Position numbers and translations under genes: made by a program. Below the pieces are notes generated by a model, which was not told the DNA's origin, did not search any database, and worked only from the letters and a program-made list of their open reading frames with translations. From assembly GCA_934098345.1 (NCBI GenBank), contig CAKONX010000011.1:1-25545 (forward strand): DNA of 25,545 nucleotides, written 5' to 3'. This document shows, one piece after another, positions 8,795-16,001 of the stretch. Numbering within the stretch: the first letter of the stretch is position 1; the number at the start of each line of letters is the position of its first letter. This stretch comes from an uncultured Bacilli bacterium (lineage in GTDB: Bacteria > Bacillota_I > Bacilli_A > RF39 > UBA660).

Positions 8795-10198
8795 TTAAGG
8801 AGTTAAAACTATACGGAAACCACCGATGCTGTTAGTCCCTCCAGTGCTCCTACGGAAAAAGAAAGCCCCCGCAAGCACGCCATCAGTGTAATGCCCGCCT
8901 CGAAGGAACCAAGGGTCAGAAGAGTCCACAAAGTACGAATAGTCGCCATACCAACTAGAGTGATATCTTGAGGTGTTGTCTCCGTCTAAATAACTTTTAA
9001 ATGGCCCCATTTCTCCGGTAGCATCTCCGAGTATTTTATATTGATAAGTAGTAAGTGTAGATGCTGCATTATATGTATCAAAATATTTACTATCATAATT
9101 TGCTATAGTTGTTGTATTAAATCCACTCGATCCGAATTTTCCTGTTATATATGAAGAAACATATTCCCACGCTCCACCACTCATATCATAAACACCGCTT
9201 ATATTTCCGCTTGTACTTGCAAGATAACCAACGTCTGTATTGTATGCAGAGTTGTATGTTGCACCATCTCCTGAAGTAGCTGGATATGTTTGTTGGTTTG
9301 TTGATGGTAATGCTGAATATCCAGTCTTATAACTTGAATTATTATTTATATTAAGTTCATATTCTAAACCATATTTGGAATGTGATAGATAAGAAACAGC
9401 TCCCCACTCGGTACTTTTCATTAAATGTGAATCTAGATTTCTTTGATAATTATATGAAGTTAAAAAAGCATTATAAATTGTTATATTTCTCCAGCTATAT
9501 ACATTTGGTTTTATTATTACTTTACTTGTATCATTTGTATTAACTTGAGAGGAAGAAACACTTGTTGCCCCTTTATATCCAGTTTCATACTTTCCTACCC
9601 AAAATCCATTTGTATTCATACTTATAAATGCAGGATGTGTCATATATTCTCCATTATTGCAGTTTCCACTTTCTCCACTTACCATTGGAGTCTTACAAGA
9701 TACTCCTTCAACATCTGTCGTATTTGTTTCATCAAATACTATATCTATTTCATGTGCAGTTTTACTAGCCTTATCAACATTCCATAATTTATATTTATAT
9801 TTTGGTATCCATACAAAATATGACTGAATGTCACTTTCTTGTATCGTATCTCCAACATTATAACTAGCATTATCTTCAAGTATTACTGCATTTGCCCATA
9901 TTTTATCACAATAGTTATACCATTTTTTTGTTGTATCTGCATATTTTACCGTTCCGTCATTTTCTATTGTTACTGGAACTAATCCACTTCCTAAATTTGG
10001 TGCACTTACACTTTTACATGATGAGTCAGAAACTGTTTTATCATAAAGTTCTTCTATAGCATCTTGGACATTATTTGCTTTTAAATTAGTTGCTCCATTA
10101 CTAAAACTAACATCTTCACCTAATATTAAATCCGCTCCATAAGCTGCTGTTACTCCTAATACAAACATAATTACTCCAAAAATTATTTTTTTCTTCAT
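8795..10198 (-). CDS. Secreted FGE-like (SUMF1 / C-type lectin fold) surface protein, putative DGR variable protein
   Basis: 467-residue exported protein. A signal peptide or membrane anchor (about 1-26, 'KKKIIFGVIMFVLG') is followed by 'NLKANNVQDAIEELYDK', a linker, and from about residue 120 a formylglycine-generating-enzyme-like domain: 'YFVWIPKYKYKLW', 'NGFWVGKYETGYKG', 'VYDMSGGAWEYVSSY', 'PWFLRGGHYTDG' and a C-terminal 'GGFRIVLTP'. This fold presents variable surfaces in known DGR target proteins. The last ~50 codons (8798-8960) differ sharply from the rest in base composition: 54% GC and 15% A on the coding strand across 8821-8940, in a gene otherwise clearly AT-rich. ATG 10198 with AGGTG 9 bases upstream is preferred to GTG 10210. 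Monocistronic with its own terminator. Enzymatic FGE activity is not implied. A recently acquired, non-diversified adhesin is the alternative reading. Confidence 0.85.
   Translation of the reverse strand: MKKKIIFGVIMFVLGVTAAYGADLILGEDVSFSNGATNLKANNVQDAIEELYDKTVSDSSCKSVSAPNLGSGLVPVTIENDGTVKYADTTKKWYNYCDKIWANAVILEDNASYNVGDTIQESDIQSYFVWIPKYKYKLWNVDKASKTAHEIDIVFDETNTTDVEGVSCKTPMVSGESGNCNNGEYMTHPAFISMNTNGFWVGKYETGYKGATSVSSSQVNTNDTSKVIIKPNVYSWRNITIYNAFLTSYNYQRNLDSHLMKSTEWGAVSYLSHSKYGLEYELNINNNSSYKTGYSALPSTNQQTYPATSGDGATYNSAYNTDVGYLASTSGNISGVYDMSGGAWEYVSSYITGKFGSSGFNTTTIANYDSKYFDTYNAASTLTTYQYKILGDATGEMGPFKSYLDGDNTSRYHSSWYGDYSYFVDSSDPWFLRGGHYTDGVLAGAFFFRRSTGGTNSIGGFRIVLTP
8798..8960 (-). repeat. Putative variable repeat (VR) of a diversity-generating retroelement target
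   Basis: The 3' end of the FGE-like gene is a GC-rich island. Of the 29 codons from the GGC of 'RGGHY' to the final 'FR' codon, 22 end in C or T and ten end in C, rare endings elsewhere in this genome. This is the pattern expected when AAC/AAT codons of a template repeat are randomised at A. A is scarce on the coding strand (9 of 60 bases in each of 8821-8880 and 8881-8940). Boundaries are approximate. No template repeat or reverse transcriptase is visible in the window, so the call rests on composition, codon pattern, fold and position. Confidence 0.6.
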
Positions 10199-10242
10199 AT
10201 CTGCACACACCTATTCTATAGATAATTATACAATAAAGACAA

Positions 10243-10267
10243 AATAAAAAAAAGGCAAAAACGCCTT
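10243..10267 (-). terminator. Intrinsic terminator
   Basis: Minus-strand AAGGC (10267-10263), a 6-base loop and GCCTT (10256-10252) are followed by a long T-rich tract. It overlaps the stop of the DUF362 remnant and should end the rhodanese/thioredoxin-like transcript before the FGE-like gene. Confidence 0.65.
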
Positions 10268-10559
10268 AATCTATATAAATTAATTCATATTCTCTAGAAC
10301 CAAAACCAAATTCACTTGCAGCTTCTATAGTATGAATTCCATCTTGATCAATTGCAATTGGATCAAGGAAAGCAAGAATTCCAATATCTTTCATACAAGG
10401 ATCTTCTGCTTTTGCACAACAATCATAGTCAATACTCATATTTAACATCATATTGATATATGCAATATTGTCTTTAAAATGATTATGAACTGAACTTGCA
10501 GCATCGGCCATACTTTCTAAAAATAAATCTTGTTCAGGAATATTATACCATAAGGATTT
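10266..10559 (-). pseudogene. C-terminal remnant of a DUF362 (ferredoxin-associated) protein
   Basis: The frame is open from just after a TAA at 10562-10560 down to 10266. Its product resembles only the end of DUF362 proteins: 'IAYINMMLNMSIDYDCC', then 'DIGILAFLDPIAIDQ' and a final 'SREYELIYID'. Family members are several times longer. Similarity continues upstream of ATG 10511 ('IPEQDLFLES') but no further, and ATG 10511 has no convincing ribosome binding site. The N-terminal domain and any ferredoxin part are missing. Translation of a short product from 10511 cannot be excluded. Cysteines in 'DCCAKAEDPC' are retained. Confidence 0.65.
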
Positions 10560-10566
10560 TTATTTA

Positions 10567-11013
10567 TTAGTCCCTCTTATTTAAATAAATGTAAAATGAT
10601 AACCATTCTTTAAATTTTTCTTCATCTTGATAAATATCATAATCATTATCATCTGATGCATCTAAGTATTTAACTAATTTACCATTATTAATAATTAAAA
10701 TTGATGGTCCATATTTTACCTTTTTATAAAATTTTGATAATTTAAAACTATTAAATGGTATTTTTAATAAAGTTATATTTTCATTCTTTAAAGTATTAAC
10801 GAATACCTCTTCACAAGATACTTTAAAGTTACAAAATGGATTATATACAAATAAAATAAAACTCTTCTTATTATTAATTAATTTATCAAGATCATTGTCA
10901 TTTATTTCAAGTACATCACTTTTATAATATTCACCACTTAAATAAAATTTTTTTTCTGAACAACCTGCAATAAAAATTGATAAAATTGTAATTAAAATAA
11001 CAACCTTTTTCAT
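10567..11013 (-). CDS. Thioredoxin-like lipoprotein
   Basis: 148 residues. A lipoprotein signal peptide with lipobox IAGC (Cys about 18) places it on the outer face of the membrane. The rest looks like a small thioredoxin fold: a beta strand 'SFILFVYNPFC' enters the redox position, and 'KYGPSILIINNGKLV' supplies the expected cis-Pro loop and following strand. The usual CxxC is replaced by two cysteines with five residues between them (C-NFKVS-C), so classical disulfide exchange is uncertain. It starts 3 bases after the stop of the membrane rhodanese gene, so the two are co-translated and probably work together on extracytoplasmic sulfur or thiol chemistry. That joint role is inference. Confidence 0.7.
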   Translation of the reverse strand: MKKVVILITILSIFIAGCSEKKFYLSGEYYKSDVLEINDNDLDKLINNKKSFILFVYNPFCNFKVSCEEVFVNTLKNENITLLKIPFNSFKLSKFYKKVKYGPSILIINNGKLVKYLDASDDNDYDIYQDEEKFKEWLSFYIYLNKRD

Positions 11014-11015
11014 TT

Positions 11016-11711
11016 TTATTCCTTTGTTAAACTTTTAAAATCTATGGAATGGTAGTTTACTTTCCAGAAATCATATACTGTTTTTTCATTTCTAGAAGTT
11101 TTTACATTTATATTATTTTTTCCATTATAATACCAATATCCACCAACATCATAAATTTTATCTTCATCCCATCCAAGAGAAACAAGTAAATTTTTTGTTT
11201 GGCCAGCATATCCACCACCTCCACACATCAAGAAAATATTTTTATCTTTTGGAAATAGATATTCTAGTATTTCTAATGACTCTTTATAGTTAGCAACATA
11301 TTTACCATCTTCATTATTAAAAAGTGATGGCCCATTATAGCCTTTACCAACAATATTTTCTAGTTCTGGACTAATACTATCATTAGCTATAAATGGATAA
11401 GGAAAAACTTCAAATCCATTAACAAATCCACTTAAATATGAATCTCCATTAATACTTTCCCAATTAGCATCATCCTTAAGCATTCTAACATCATAATAAA
11501 CTGAATCACTTCTATTTAGATAATTATCAATAGTTTCTTCATTAATATTTTTATCTATTCCAAGTTTACCTCTTTCTCCTCCAGTCACTTCTGGTTTAGG
11601 TAACTTTTGAAGATTATTATTGTTACTAGTATTATTTATAAAATAACCTATAATAACTCCAACAACAATTAAAACTAAAGATACACATCCACATAAAATT
11701 TTCTTTTTCAT
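11016..11711 (-). CDS. Membrane-anchored rhodanese-like protein
   Basis: 231 residues. One N-terminal hydrophobic helix (about 5-26) anchors an outward-facing domain after a polar linker. The C-terminal half reads as a rhodanese domain: 'DSVYYDVRM' near the start, then 'NIFLMCGGGGYAGQTKNLL', where the Cys sits at the start of the active-site loop, followed by 'IYDVGGYWYY'. The loop is Gly-rich instead of the common CRxGxR, so sulfur-transfer specificity is not predictable. Ribosome binding site AGAAAGGAAGGAAATT. First gene of a pair with the thioredoxin-like lipoprotein. Confidence 0.75.
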   Translation of the reverse strand: MKKKILCGCVSLVLIVVGVIIGYFINNTSNNNNLQKLPKPEVTGGERGKLGIDKNINEETIDNYLNRSDSVYYDVRMLKDDANWESINGDSYLSGFVNGFEVFPYPFIANDSISPELENIVGKGYNGPSLFNNEDGKYVANYKESLEILEYLFPKDKNIFLMCGGGGYAGQTKNLLVSLGWDEDKIYDVGGYWYYNGKNNINVKTSRNEKTVYDFWKVNYHSIDFKSLTKE

Positions 11712-11800
11712 AATTTCCTTCCTTTCTAGAAAAAATATTACTACTAAAAATAGAAATTTATAATAACTTCAAAGTTGAATTAACTAGACTATAAATAGAA

Positions 11801-12496
11801 TTACTTATCACATTTATTTAATTCAAGTGGTACTTTATATAAAGTTGAAGTATTACCATCTAAAAATACTTCTATCTTTAAATACAAACTATGATTATTA
11901 TAATCATTACATTTATTATTAAAATCCGATTTTACAAATGTAACTTTCTTTAAAAATTCTTCTAAAGTAATTGCTTTTCCATCATAATCATAACTACTTA
12001 TAACTCTATCATCATTTTTTTCTTTATGATAAAGAACACAATTAAACTTTTTATATTTTAAAGTATTATCTCCTCCACAATAATTTATATTAGTAATATA
12101 AATTGAAGATTGATTTTTATTATAAGAAATATTTCCATTTATAGTAAAACTTGAACATGTAGAAGATAAAGTCTTAAAATTAAATTTACTATCACTTTTT
12201 TTATGGCAAACTATAAACACTATTAAACCAATAAAAATTATAATTATTATTAATATAACTATTAATTTATTTTTATTAGATTTAGATTTTATTTTACCTT
12301 CATAAAGTTCATCTAAACTAATATTAAAATCTTTACTTATTTGTTTAAGTAAAGAAACATCTGGAATATTTATACCATTTTCCCATTTAGAAACTGCTTG
12401 AAATGTAACATTATATTTTTCTGCAAATTCTTTTTGAGTCATATTATTTTTTATTCTTAATTCTTTTATTAATTTTCCAATATTTTCAAAATCCAT
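11801..12496 (-). CDS. XRE-family transcriptional regulator with membrane anchor
   Basis: 231 residues. A helix-turn-helix of the HTH_3 type fills residues 6-62 ('MTQKEFAEKYNVTFQAVSKWENG'). A basic linker, one transmembrane helix (about 78-97) and a C-terminal domain of about 130 residues with several cysteines follow; the last would lie outside the cell. Such HTH-TM proteins are thought to sense envelope or extracellular signals. The ligand and target genes are unknown. It starts 3 bases after the stop of the DUF4186 gene, and its AAGGAG site overlaps the end of that gene, so the two are co-transcribed. Confidence 0.85.
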   Translation of the reverse strand: MDFENIGKLIKELRIKNNMTQKEFAEKYNVTFQAVSKWENGINIPDVSLLKQISKDFNISLDELYEGKIKSKSNKNKLIVILIIIIIFIGLIVFIVCHKKSDSKFNFKTLSSTCSSFTINGNISYNKNQSSIYITNINYCGGDNTLKYKKFNCVLYHKEKNDDRVISSYDYDGKAITLEEFLKKVTFVKSDFNNKCNDYNNHSLYLKIEVFLDGNTSTLYKVPLELNKCDK

Positions 12497-12499
12497 ATT

Positions 12500-12862
12500 T
12501 TACTCCTTAGCATTATTGATTTCTATATTTATATAATCCATTATTAAATTAACTATATATTCAATTTCTTCATTTGTTAAATCATGATCATTTTTTATTT
12601 TATGCCATTTATAAAGACAAGTTCTACAACATGTTGCTGTTGCATGTTGAGCAACAAATACTGGATGCCCATGCATAGGTGTTTGTTTACCATCATTAAG
12701 GGGTTTCATTGGTGCTAGTCTTTTTGTAATAAAATCTGTTGCATGGCTTCTAATTTTATCAATTCCTTTGCTTTCTATATAATCAAAATCTTTTTTTGAA
12801 AGATGAAAACTACTTCTAAATTTTGACTTAGAAAGTCTATTTAAAATGTCTTTATTATCCAT
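12500..12862 (-). CDS. DUF4186 family protein
   Basis: 120 residues, cytoplasmic, function unknown. It matches the conserved DUF4186 pattern: 'KSKFRSSFHLSKKDFDYI', 'GIDKIRSHATDFI', 'GKQTPMHGHPVFVAQHATATCCRTCL' in part, then an acidic 'LTNEEIEYIVNLI' tail. The cluster of His and Cys (HGHP, QHATATCCRTC) suggests metal or cofactor binding; this is inference. The frame is open upstream to 12916, but ATG 12862 has GGAGGC 8 bases before it, and the upstream residues do not fit the family. It heads an operon with the XRE membrane regulator and is divergent from the plus-strand gene at 12935. Confidence 0.85.
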   Translation of the reverse strand: MDNKDILNRLSKSKFRSSFHLSKKDFDYIESKGIDKIRSHATDFITKRLAPMKPLNDGKQTPMHGHPVFVAQHATATCCRTCLYKWHKIKNDHDLTNEEIEYIVNLIMDYINIEINNAKE

Positions 12863-12880
12863 GCATTCTCGCCTCCACTC

Positions 12881-12908
12881 TTGACAAATAAAATATATAC
12901 AATATAAT
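12881..12908 (+). promoter_or_regulatory. Promoter of the plus-strand hypothetical gene
   Basis: Perfect TTGACA (12881-12886) and perfect TATAAT (12903-12908) with a 16-base spacer, followed by GAAAGGAAT and the ATG at 12935. It lies in the short divergent region shared with the DUF4186 operon, so the two directions may compete. Confidence 0.75.
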
Positions 12909-12934
12909 AATAACACACGAAAGGAATAAAATAT

Positions 12935-13345
12935 ATGGAATTAAAGAATTGGAATGAATATACAGATTTAGAGAAAAGACAAATTTTAATTCAAGCTTTT
13001 TGTTATTATAGAAAAAACGTTTTTACACTTCAAGAATATGAAAATTACATGTCTTTAATATTTGAATCTGCTGATGATGTATTAACTGTTTATATTGCTA
13101 CTTATTGCTGTAACAAATCAGGTCGAAGAACTATTTTAAAAGCAATGAGAGAAGAAAATACTGATGAATTATTTATTGCAGGTCGCGAGTATTTAGAAAG
13201 ATTCACTGAACAACAAGTTGAAGAAATAAAAAATCATTTTATTAGTGAATGTGTACGTACAATTAATGCTCCAGAAGCACCTGTAAAAATGTCAAATGAA
13301 GAATTAAAGAAACAAATAAAAGAATTACTTTTAAGACAAGAATAA
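12935..13345 (+). CDS. Hypothetical protein
   Basis: 136-residue soluble, probably helical protein that I do not recognise. It has no signal peptide or membrane helix. Visible features are an aromatic N-terminus ('NWNEYTDLEKRQ', 'QAFCYYRKN'), a Cys pair in 'IATYCCNKSGRR', and a charged C-terminal helix 'SNEELKKQIKELLLRQE'. It has a clear promoter, a ribosome binding site and a shared terminator, so it is very likely a real gene. It is the only plus-strand gene in the first 23 kb. Confidence 0.75.
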   Translation: MELKNWNEYTDLEKRQILIQAFCYYRKNVFTLQEYENYMSLIFESADDVLTVYIATYCCNKSGRRTILKAMREENTDELFIAGREYLERFTEQQVEEIKNHFISECVRTINAPEAPVKMSNEELKKQIKELLLRQE

Positions 13346-13370
13346 AGAGGAAATTAATTTTTCCTCTTTT
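13344..13370. terminator. Bidirectional terminator between convergent genes
   Basis: Perfect 10-base arms AAAGAGGAAA (13344-13353) and TTTCCTCTTT (13360-13369) enclose TTAATT. The stop codon of the plus-strand gene (13343-13345) and that of thymidine kinase (13356-13354) lie inside or at the edge of the hairpin, so one structure serves both genes. Confidence 0.8.
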
Positions 13371-13938
13371 CTATTTGCTCTAAATAACATTTTCCACACA
13401 ATGGGACATATTTAACAACATCATCTGAACCATCTATTTTTACTGTTTCTCCATCAAGTGTAAATTCATCATTTACATATCTACCATTAAATTTTGCTCT
13501 CTTTCCACATCTACAAATAGTTATTAATTCTTCAAGTTCATCTGCAAGTTCCAAAAGTCTTTTACTTCCAGTAAACAATTCACTTCTAAAATCAGTTCTT
13601 AATCCGTAACAAATAACTGGAACATTAAACATTTTAGTTATATAAAATAGTTCGTCTACTCTTTCTTTTTCTAAAAATTGTGCTTCATCTACAAGTATAC
13701 AATCTACATTTTTAAGTTTATCATAATATTTTTCTAAAGATTCACCACTCTTTAATAATAAATCAACTTTTCTTGTTAAACCAATTCTTGATTCTAAAGA
13801 ATCACCACCTTTAGTATCTACAACTGATTTTATAACACATACTTTTTTATTATTAGCTTCATAATTATATGCAACTTGCATTAAAGCCGTACTTTTTCCA
13901 CAATTCATTGCGCCATACCTAAAATATAACTTTGACAT
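13354..13938 (-). CDS. tdk: Thymidine kinase (type II)
   Basis: 194 residues, full length for the tetrameric bacterial enzyme that phosphorylates thymidine to dTMP in the salvage pathway. The P-loop is GAMNCGKST (9-17), the Walker B/catalytic region is VDEAQF (83-88), and the lasso region follows 'ICYGLRTDF'. Four cysteines in 'CRCGKR' and 'LCGKCY' form the structural zinc site. Ribosome binding site AAAGGTGGTAAT before ATG. Its tail is encoded within the shared terminator. Confidence 0.96.
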   Translation of the reverse strand: MSKLYFRYGAMNCGKSTALMQVAYNYEANNKKVCVIKSVVDTKGGDSLESRIGLTRKVDLLLKSGESLEKYYDKLKNVDCILVDEAQFLEKERVDELFYITKMFNVPVICYGLRTDFRSELFTGSKRLLELADELEELITICRCGKRAKFNGRYVNDEFTLDGETVKIDGSDDVVKYVPLCGKCYLEQIEKRKN

Positions 13939-13953
13939 ATTACCACCTTTATT

Positions 13954-13982
13954 ATTATATCAAAAGTTATAAAGCACTTTAA
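13954..13982 (-). promoter_or_regulatory. Probable tdk promoter
   Basis: Minus-strand TTAAAG (13982-13977), a 17-base spacer ending in TGA, and TATAAT (13959-13954), i.e. an extended -10 box. The predicted start leaves only a very short leader that still holds the ribosome binding site. Confidence 0.4.
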
Positions 13983-14013
13983 TATTTATAATTACTATTT
14001 ACAATAAGTTACG

Positions 14014-14982
14014 TTATTTTTTCTTCTTTTTTAAAGATTTTATAATTAGTAAACTTATTATTAAAAGTACTATTACCCCAGAAATTATAACATATATTGC
14101 AAAATTATCTTTCTTTTTTTCTTCTTTAGTATCATTTATAATTTCTTCTTTTTTCTCATTTCTTAAAATATGTAAAATATAAACTCTCTCTTCTTCATTT
14201 TCTGAAGTAACTGTTAACTTTATATCATTATTACCTTCAATTAGATTATAATCACCTACACCAGTAATTTTAGCATTACTGTCTTCAGCAGTTGCTTCAA
14301 TGTTTATTTTATCAACCTCATTTTCTAAAACAAGATTATATTCTAAGGTATTTTTATCAAAAATAATATTTCCATTACTTACTATTATATTACTTAAAAA
14401 ATTATTATTAGATTTAGCAACTGTTGTAGTTATTTTCTTAGTTGTAGTTGTTTTTACTTTTGTTGTCGTTTCTGTACTTACATTTTTTGGAGCATCATCC
14501 AAATAAATATATCCAATTGTATCATATTGATTTTTTCCAAATTCGCATGCTGCTTTTTTAGCATTTGCTTTACAAGCACGATCTGTTTCTTCAGATACAG
14601 ATGCTTCCATACAAGCTTTATATTCCGGATTTTCTTCATCAATACATTCATGATCAGAATCCCATACATATATTTTATCTCCACTTACACGTTCTACAAA
14701 AGCAACATGACCATAAGATGTCATATTCCAAACAACAATGGAATTTTTTTTAGGTTCACTTCCAACGGAATATCCAGCTTTCTTGGCAGAATTATACCAT
14801 GTTTTGGCATTTCCCCATGCAGGTAATTGAACTCCTGTTTTATCATAGGCCTTTTTCCATGTATACCAAGTACAATTAACTCCATAAGGCCCTTTAGAAC
14901 TATATGGATTACTGGCAGCATTTACATTTAAAGTAAATGAAATACTCAAAATTAACATTAATAATAAAAATTTTCTTTTCAT
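14014..14982 (-). CDS. CHAP-domain cell-wall amidase/endopeptidase with cadherin-like domain and C-terminal membrane anchor
   Basis: 322 residues. A signal peptide (1-22, ending VNA-A) is followed by a CHAP domain (about 25-165) with catalytic Cys37 in 'GVNCTWYTW' and His92 in 'YGHVAFVERV', expected to cut peptidoglycan cross-links. A Cys/Glu-rich insertion (about 110-150) within the domain is unusual. A Thr-rich linker (about 173-190) leads to a cadherin-like beta-sandwich (about 195-280, 'FLSNIIVSNGNI' to 'VYILHILRN'). A transmembrane helix (about 293-315) then precedes a Lys-rich tail, so the enzyme stays tethered outside the cell. Starts 18 bases after the metallopeptidase stop, with TTTGGAGTGA as ribosome binding site. 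Confidence 0.88.
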   Translation of the reverse strand: MKRKFLLLMLILSISFTLNVNAASNPYSSKGPYGVNCTWYTWKKAYDKTGVQLPAWGNAKTWYNSAKKAGYSVGSEPKKNSIVVWNMTSYGHVAFVERVSGDKIYVWDSDHECIDEENPEYKACMEASVSEETDRACKANAKKAACEFGKNQYDTIGYIYLDDAPKNVSTETTTKVKTTTTKKITTTVAKSNNNFLSNIIVSNGNIIFDKNTLEYNLVLENEVDKINIEATAEDSNAKITGVGDYNLIEGNNDIKLTVTSENEEERVYILHILRNEKKEEIINDTKEEKKKDNFAIYVIISGVIVLLIISLLIIKSLKKKKK

Positions 14983-15000
14983 AAACTCACTCCAAATATA

Positions 15001-15747
15001 TTATAACTTATTTCTCGATTTATGATATAAATTTTTATAGTAATCATCAATTAAATTTAAAACACTTTCTCCAACTTTCCTTATTCTTTGATTATCAAAC
15101 ATTAAATCATAAAGGTATTCTTCACCATATACATCTATTAAGTATTTAATTACTAAAAGTGATGCTGCATATCCTTCAAATACCCCTTTTCTTTTAAATA
15201 TTCTTTCATCAGGAATTTTACTATCCCCATTTATTTTGTCATTAAGATTATTAAAATAAACACTATTGTTTTTGTAAAAGTTGAAAAGAGAACACAAATC
15301 ATTTTCATTATAATTTGCAACTTCACCAGAGAGATATTGGGCCAGACCTTCATCAAACCAAGTTATTCTATCAGTTCCATAATAATATTTCCTATATAAA
15401 TTATGAAAAATTTCATGAGCTATGCTAGATATATAACTATAATATTTTTTTGTACCAAAAAGTGGAATACTTTCCATACAAAGAAAACAGGCATTTTCAC
15501 TTCCATTAAACCAACCTCTAGAATAATCGGGAATAGATTCAACTTTTCTTTGTTCACATGCATTTTTTCTAAATTCTTCTAAATCACCAAATATAATGAC
15601 TTTAGATTTAATTAATTTATCTTTTTTAAAAATTTTTCTAAATAACTCCAACTTTTCCAATGTATTTTCAACAATAGGATTAGATAATTTTTCTATTTTA
15701 CCATCCATATAAATTTCTAGTTCTTCATTTTCGAATATTTTTTTCAT
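15001..15747 (-). CDS. Gluzincin-type metallopeptidase (HExxH)
   Basis: 248 residues. Zinc-binding HEIFH (111-115) is followed 18 residues later by Glu133 in 'WFDEGLAQYLSGE', the glutamate-zincin arrangement seen in peptidase_MA-like families. No signal peptide or membrane helix is visible, so it is probably cytoplasmic. The N-terminal 110 residues give no motif I recognise. Substrate unknown. Preceded by GAGGAG; it follows the GNAT remnant by 16 bases and precedes the CHAP gene by 18, so these may share a transcript. Confidence 0.8.
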   Translation of the reverse strand: MKKIFENEELEIYMDGKIEKLSNPIVENTLEKLELFRKIFKKDKLIKSKVIIFGDLEEFRKNACEQRKVESIPDYSRGWFNGSENACFLCMESIPLFGTKKYYSYISSIAHEIFHNLYRKYYYGTDRITWFDEGLAQYLSGEVANYNENDLCSLFNFYKNNSVYFNNLNDKINGDSKIPDERIFKRKGVFEGYAASLLVIKYLIDVYGEEYLYDLMFDNQRIRKVGESVLNLIDDYYKNLYHKSRNKL

Positions 15748-15763
15748 AAAACTCCTCTATGAT

Positions 15764-15949
15764 TTATTGTTTTTCTTTATCAAATTTTTCTTTCCATTTA
15801 TCTCTTGGAAAATCAATATATCCAGTATCATAATGATAACCATAATATGAAACATCATAACCAGCATTATAACTCATCGTATTTGGATCTTTGTGAATTT
15901 TTTCTTCATACCAATAATCTTGCAATTTAGGAATATATAACTTTAACAT
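15764..15949 (-). pseudogene. N-terminal remnant of a GNAT acetyltransferase
   Basis: About 61 residues from ATG 15949, behind AAAGGAG. 'LYIPKLQDYWYEEK' and 'NTMSYNAGYDVSYYGY...FPRDKW' resemble the N-terminus of RimJ/RimL-type GNAT enzymes that begin with KLEDLW and DPxTMSYN blocks. The acetyl-CoA binding part (about 100 residues) is missing: the frame stops, and the next gene's ribosome binding site follows at once. It is likely a truncated gene; a stable small protein cannot be excluded. Confidence 0.55.
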
Positions 15950-16001
15950 AACTACCATCACTCCTTTACTAATTTTTTAAACTTCTCTAATAGTTAATTT
16001 T

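Noticed and set aside
9545..9787. 80-codon plus-strand open frame inside the FGE-like gene
   Set aside because: Antisense shadow of the FGE-like coding frame, with no start signals and no recognisable protein.
14300..14921. Several overlapping open frames on both strands inside the CHAP gene
   Set aside because: They have no ribosome binding sites or domain similarity and mirror the coding frame; the CHAP frame has clear catalytic motifs.
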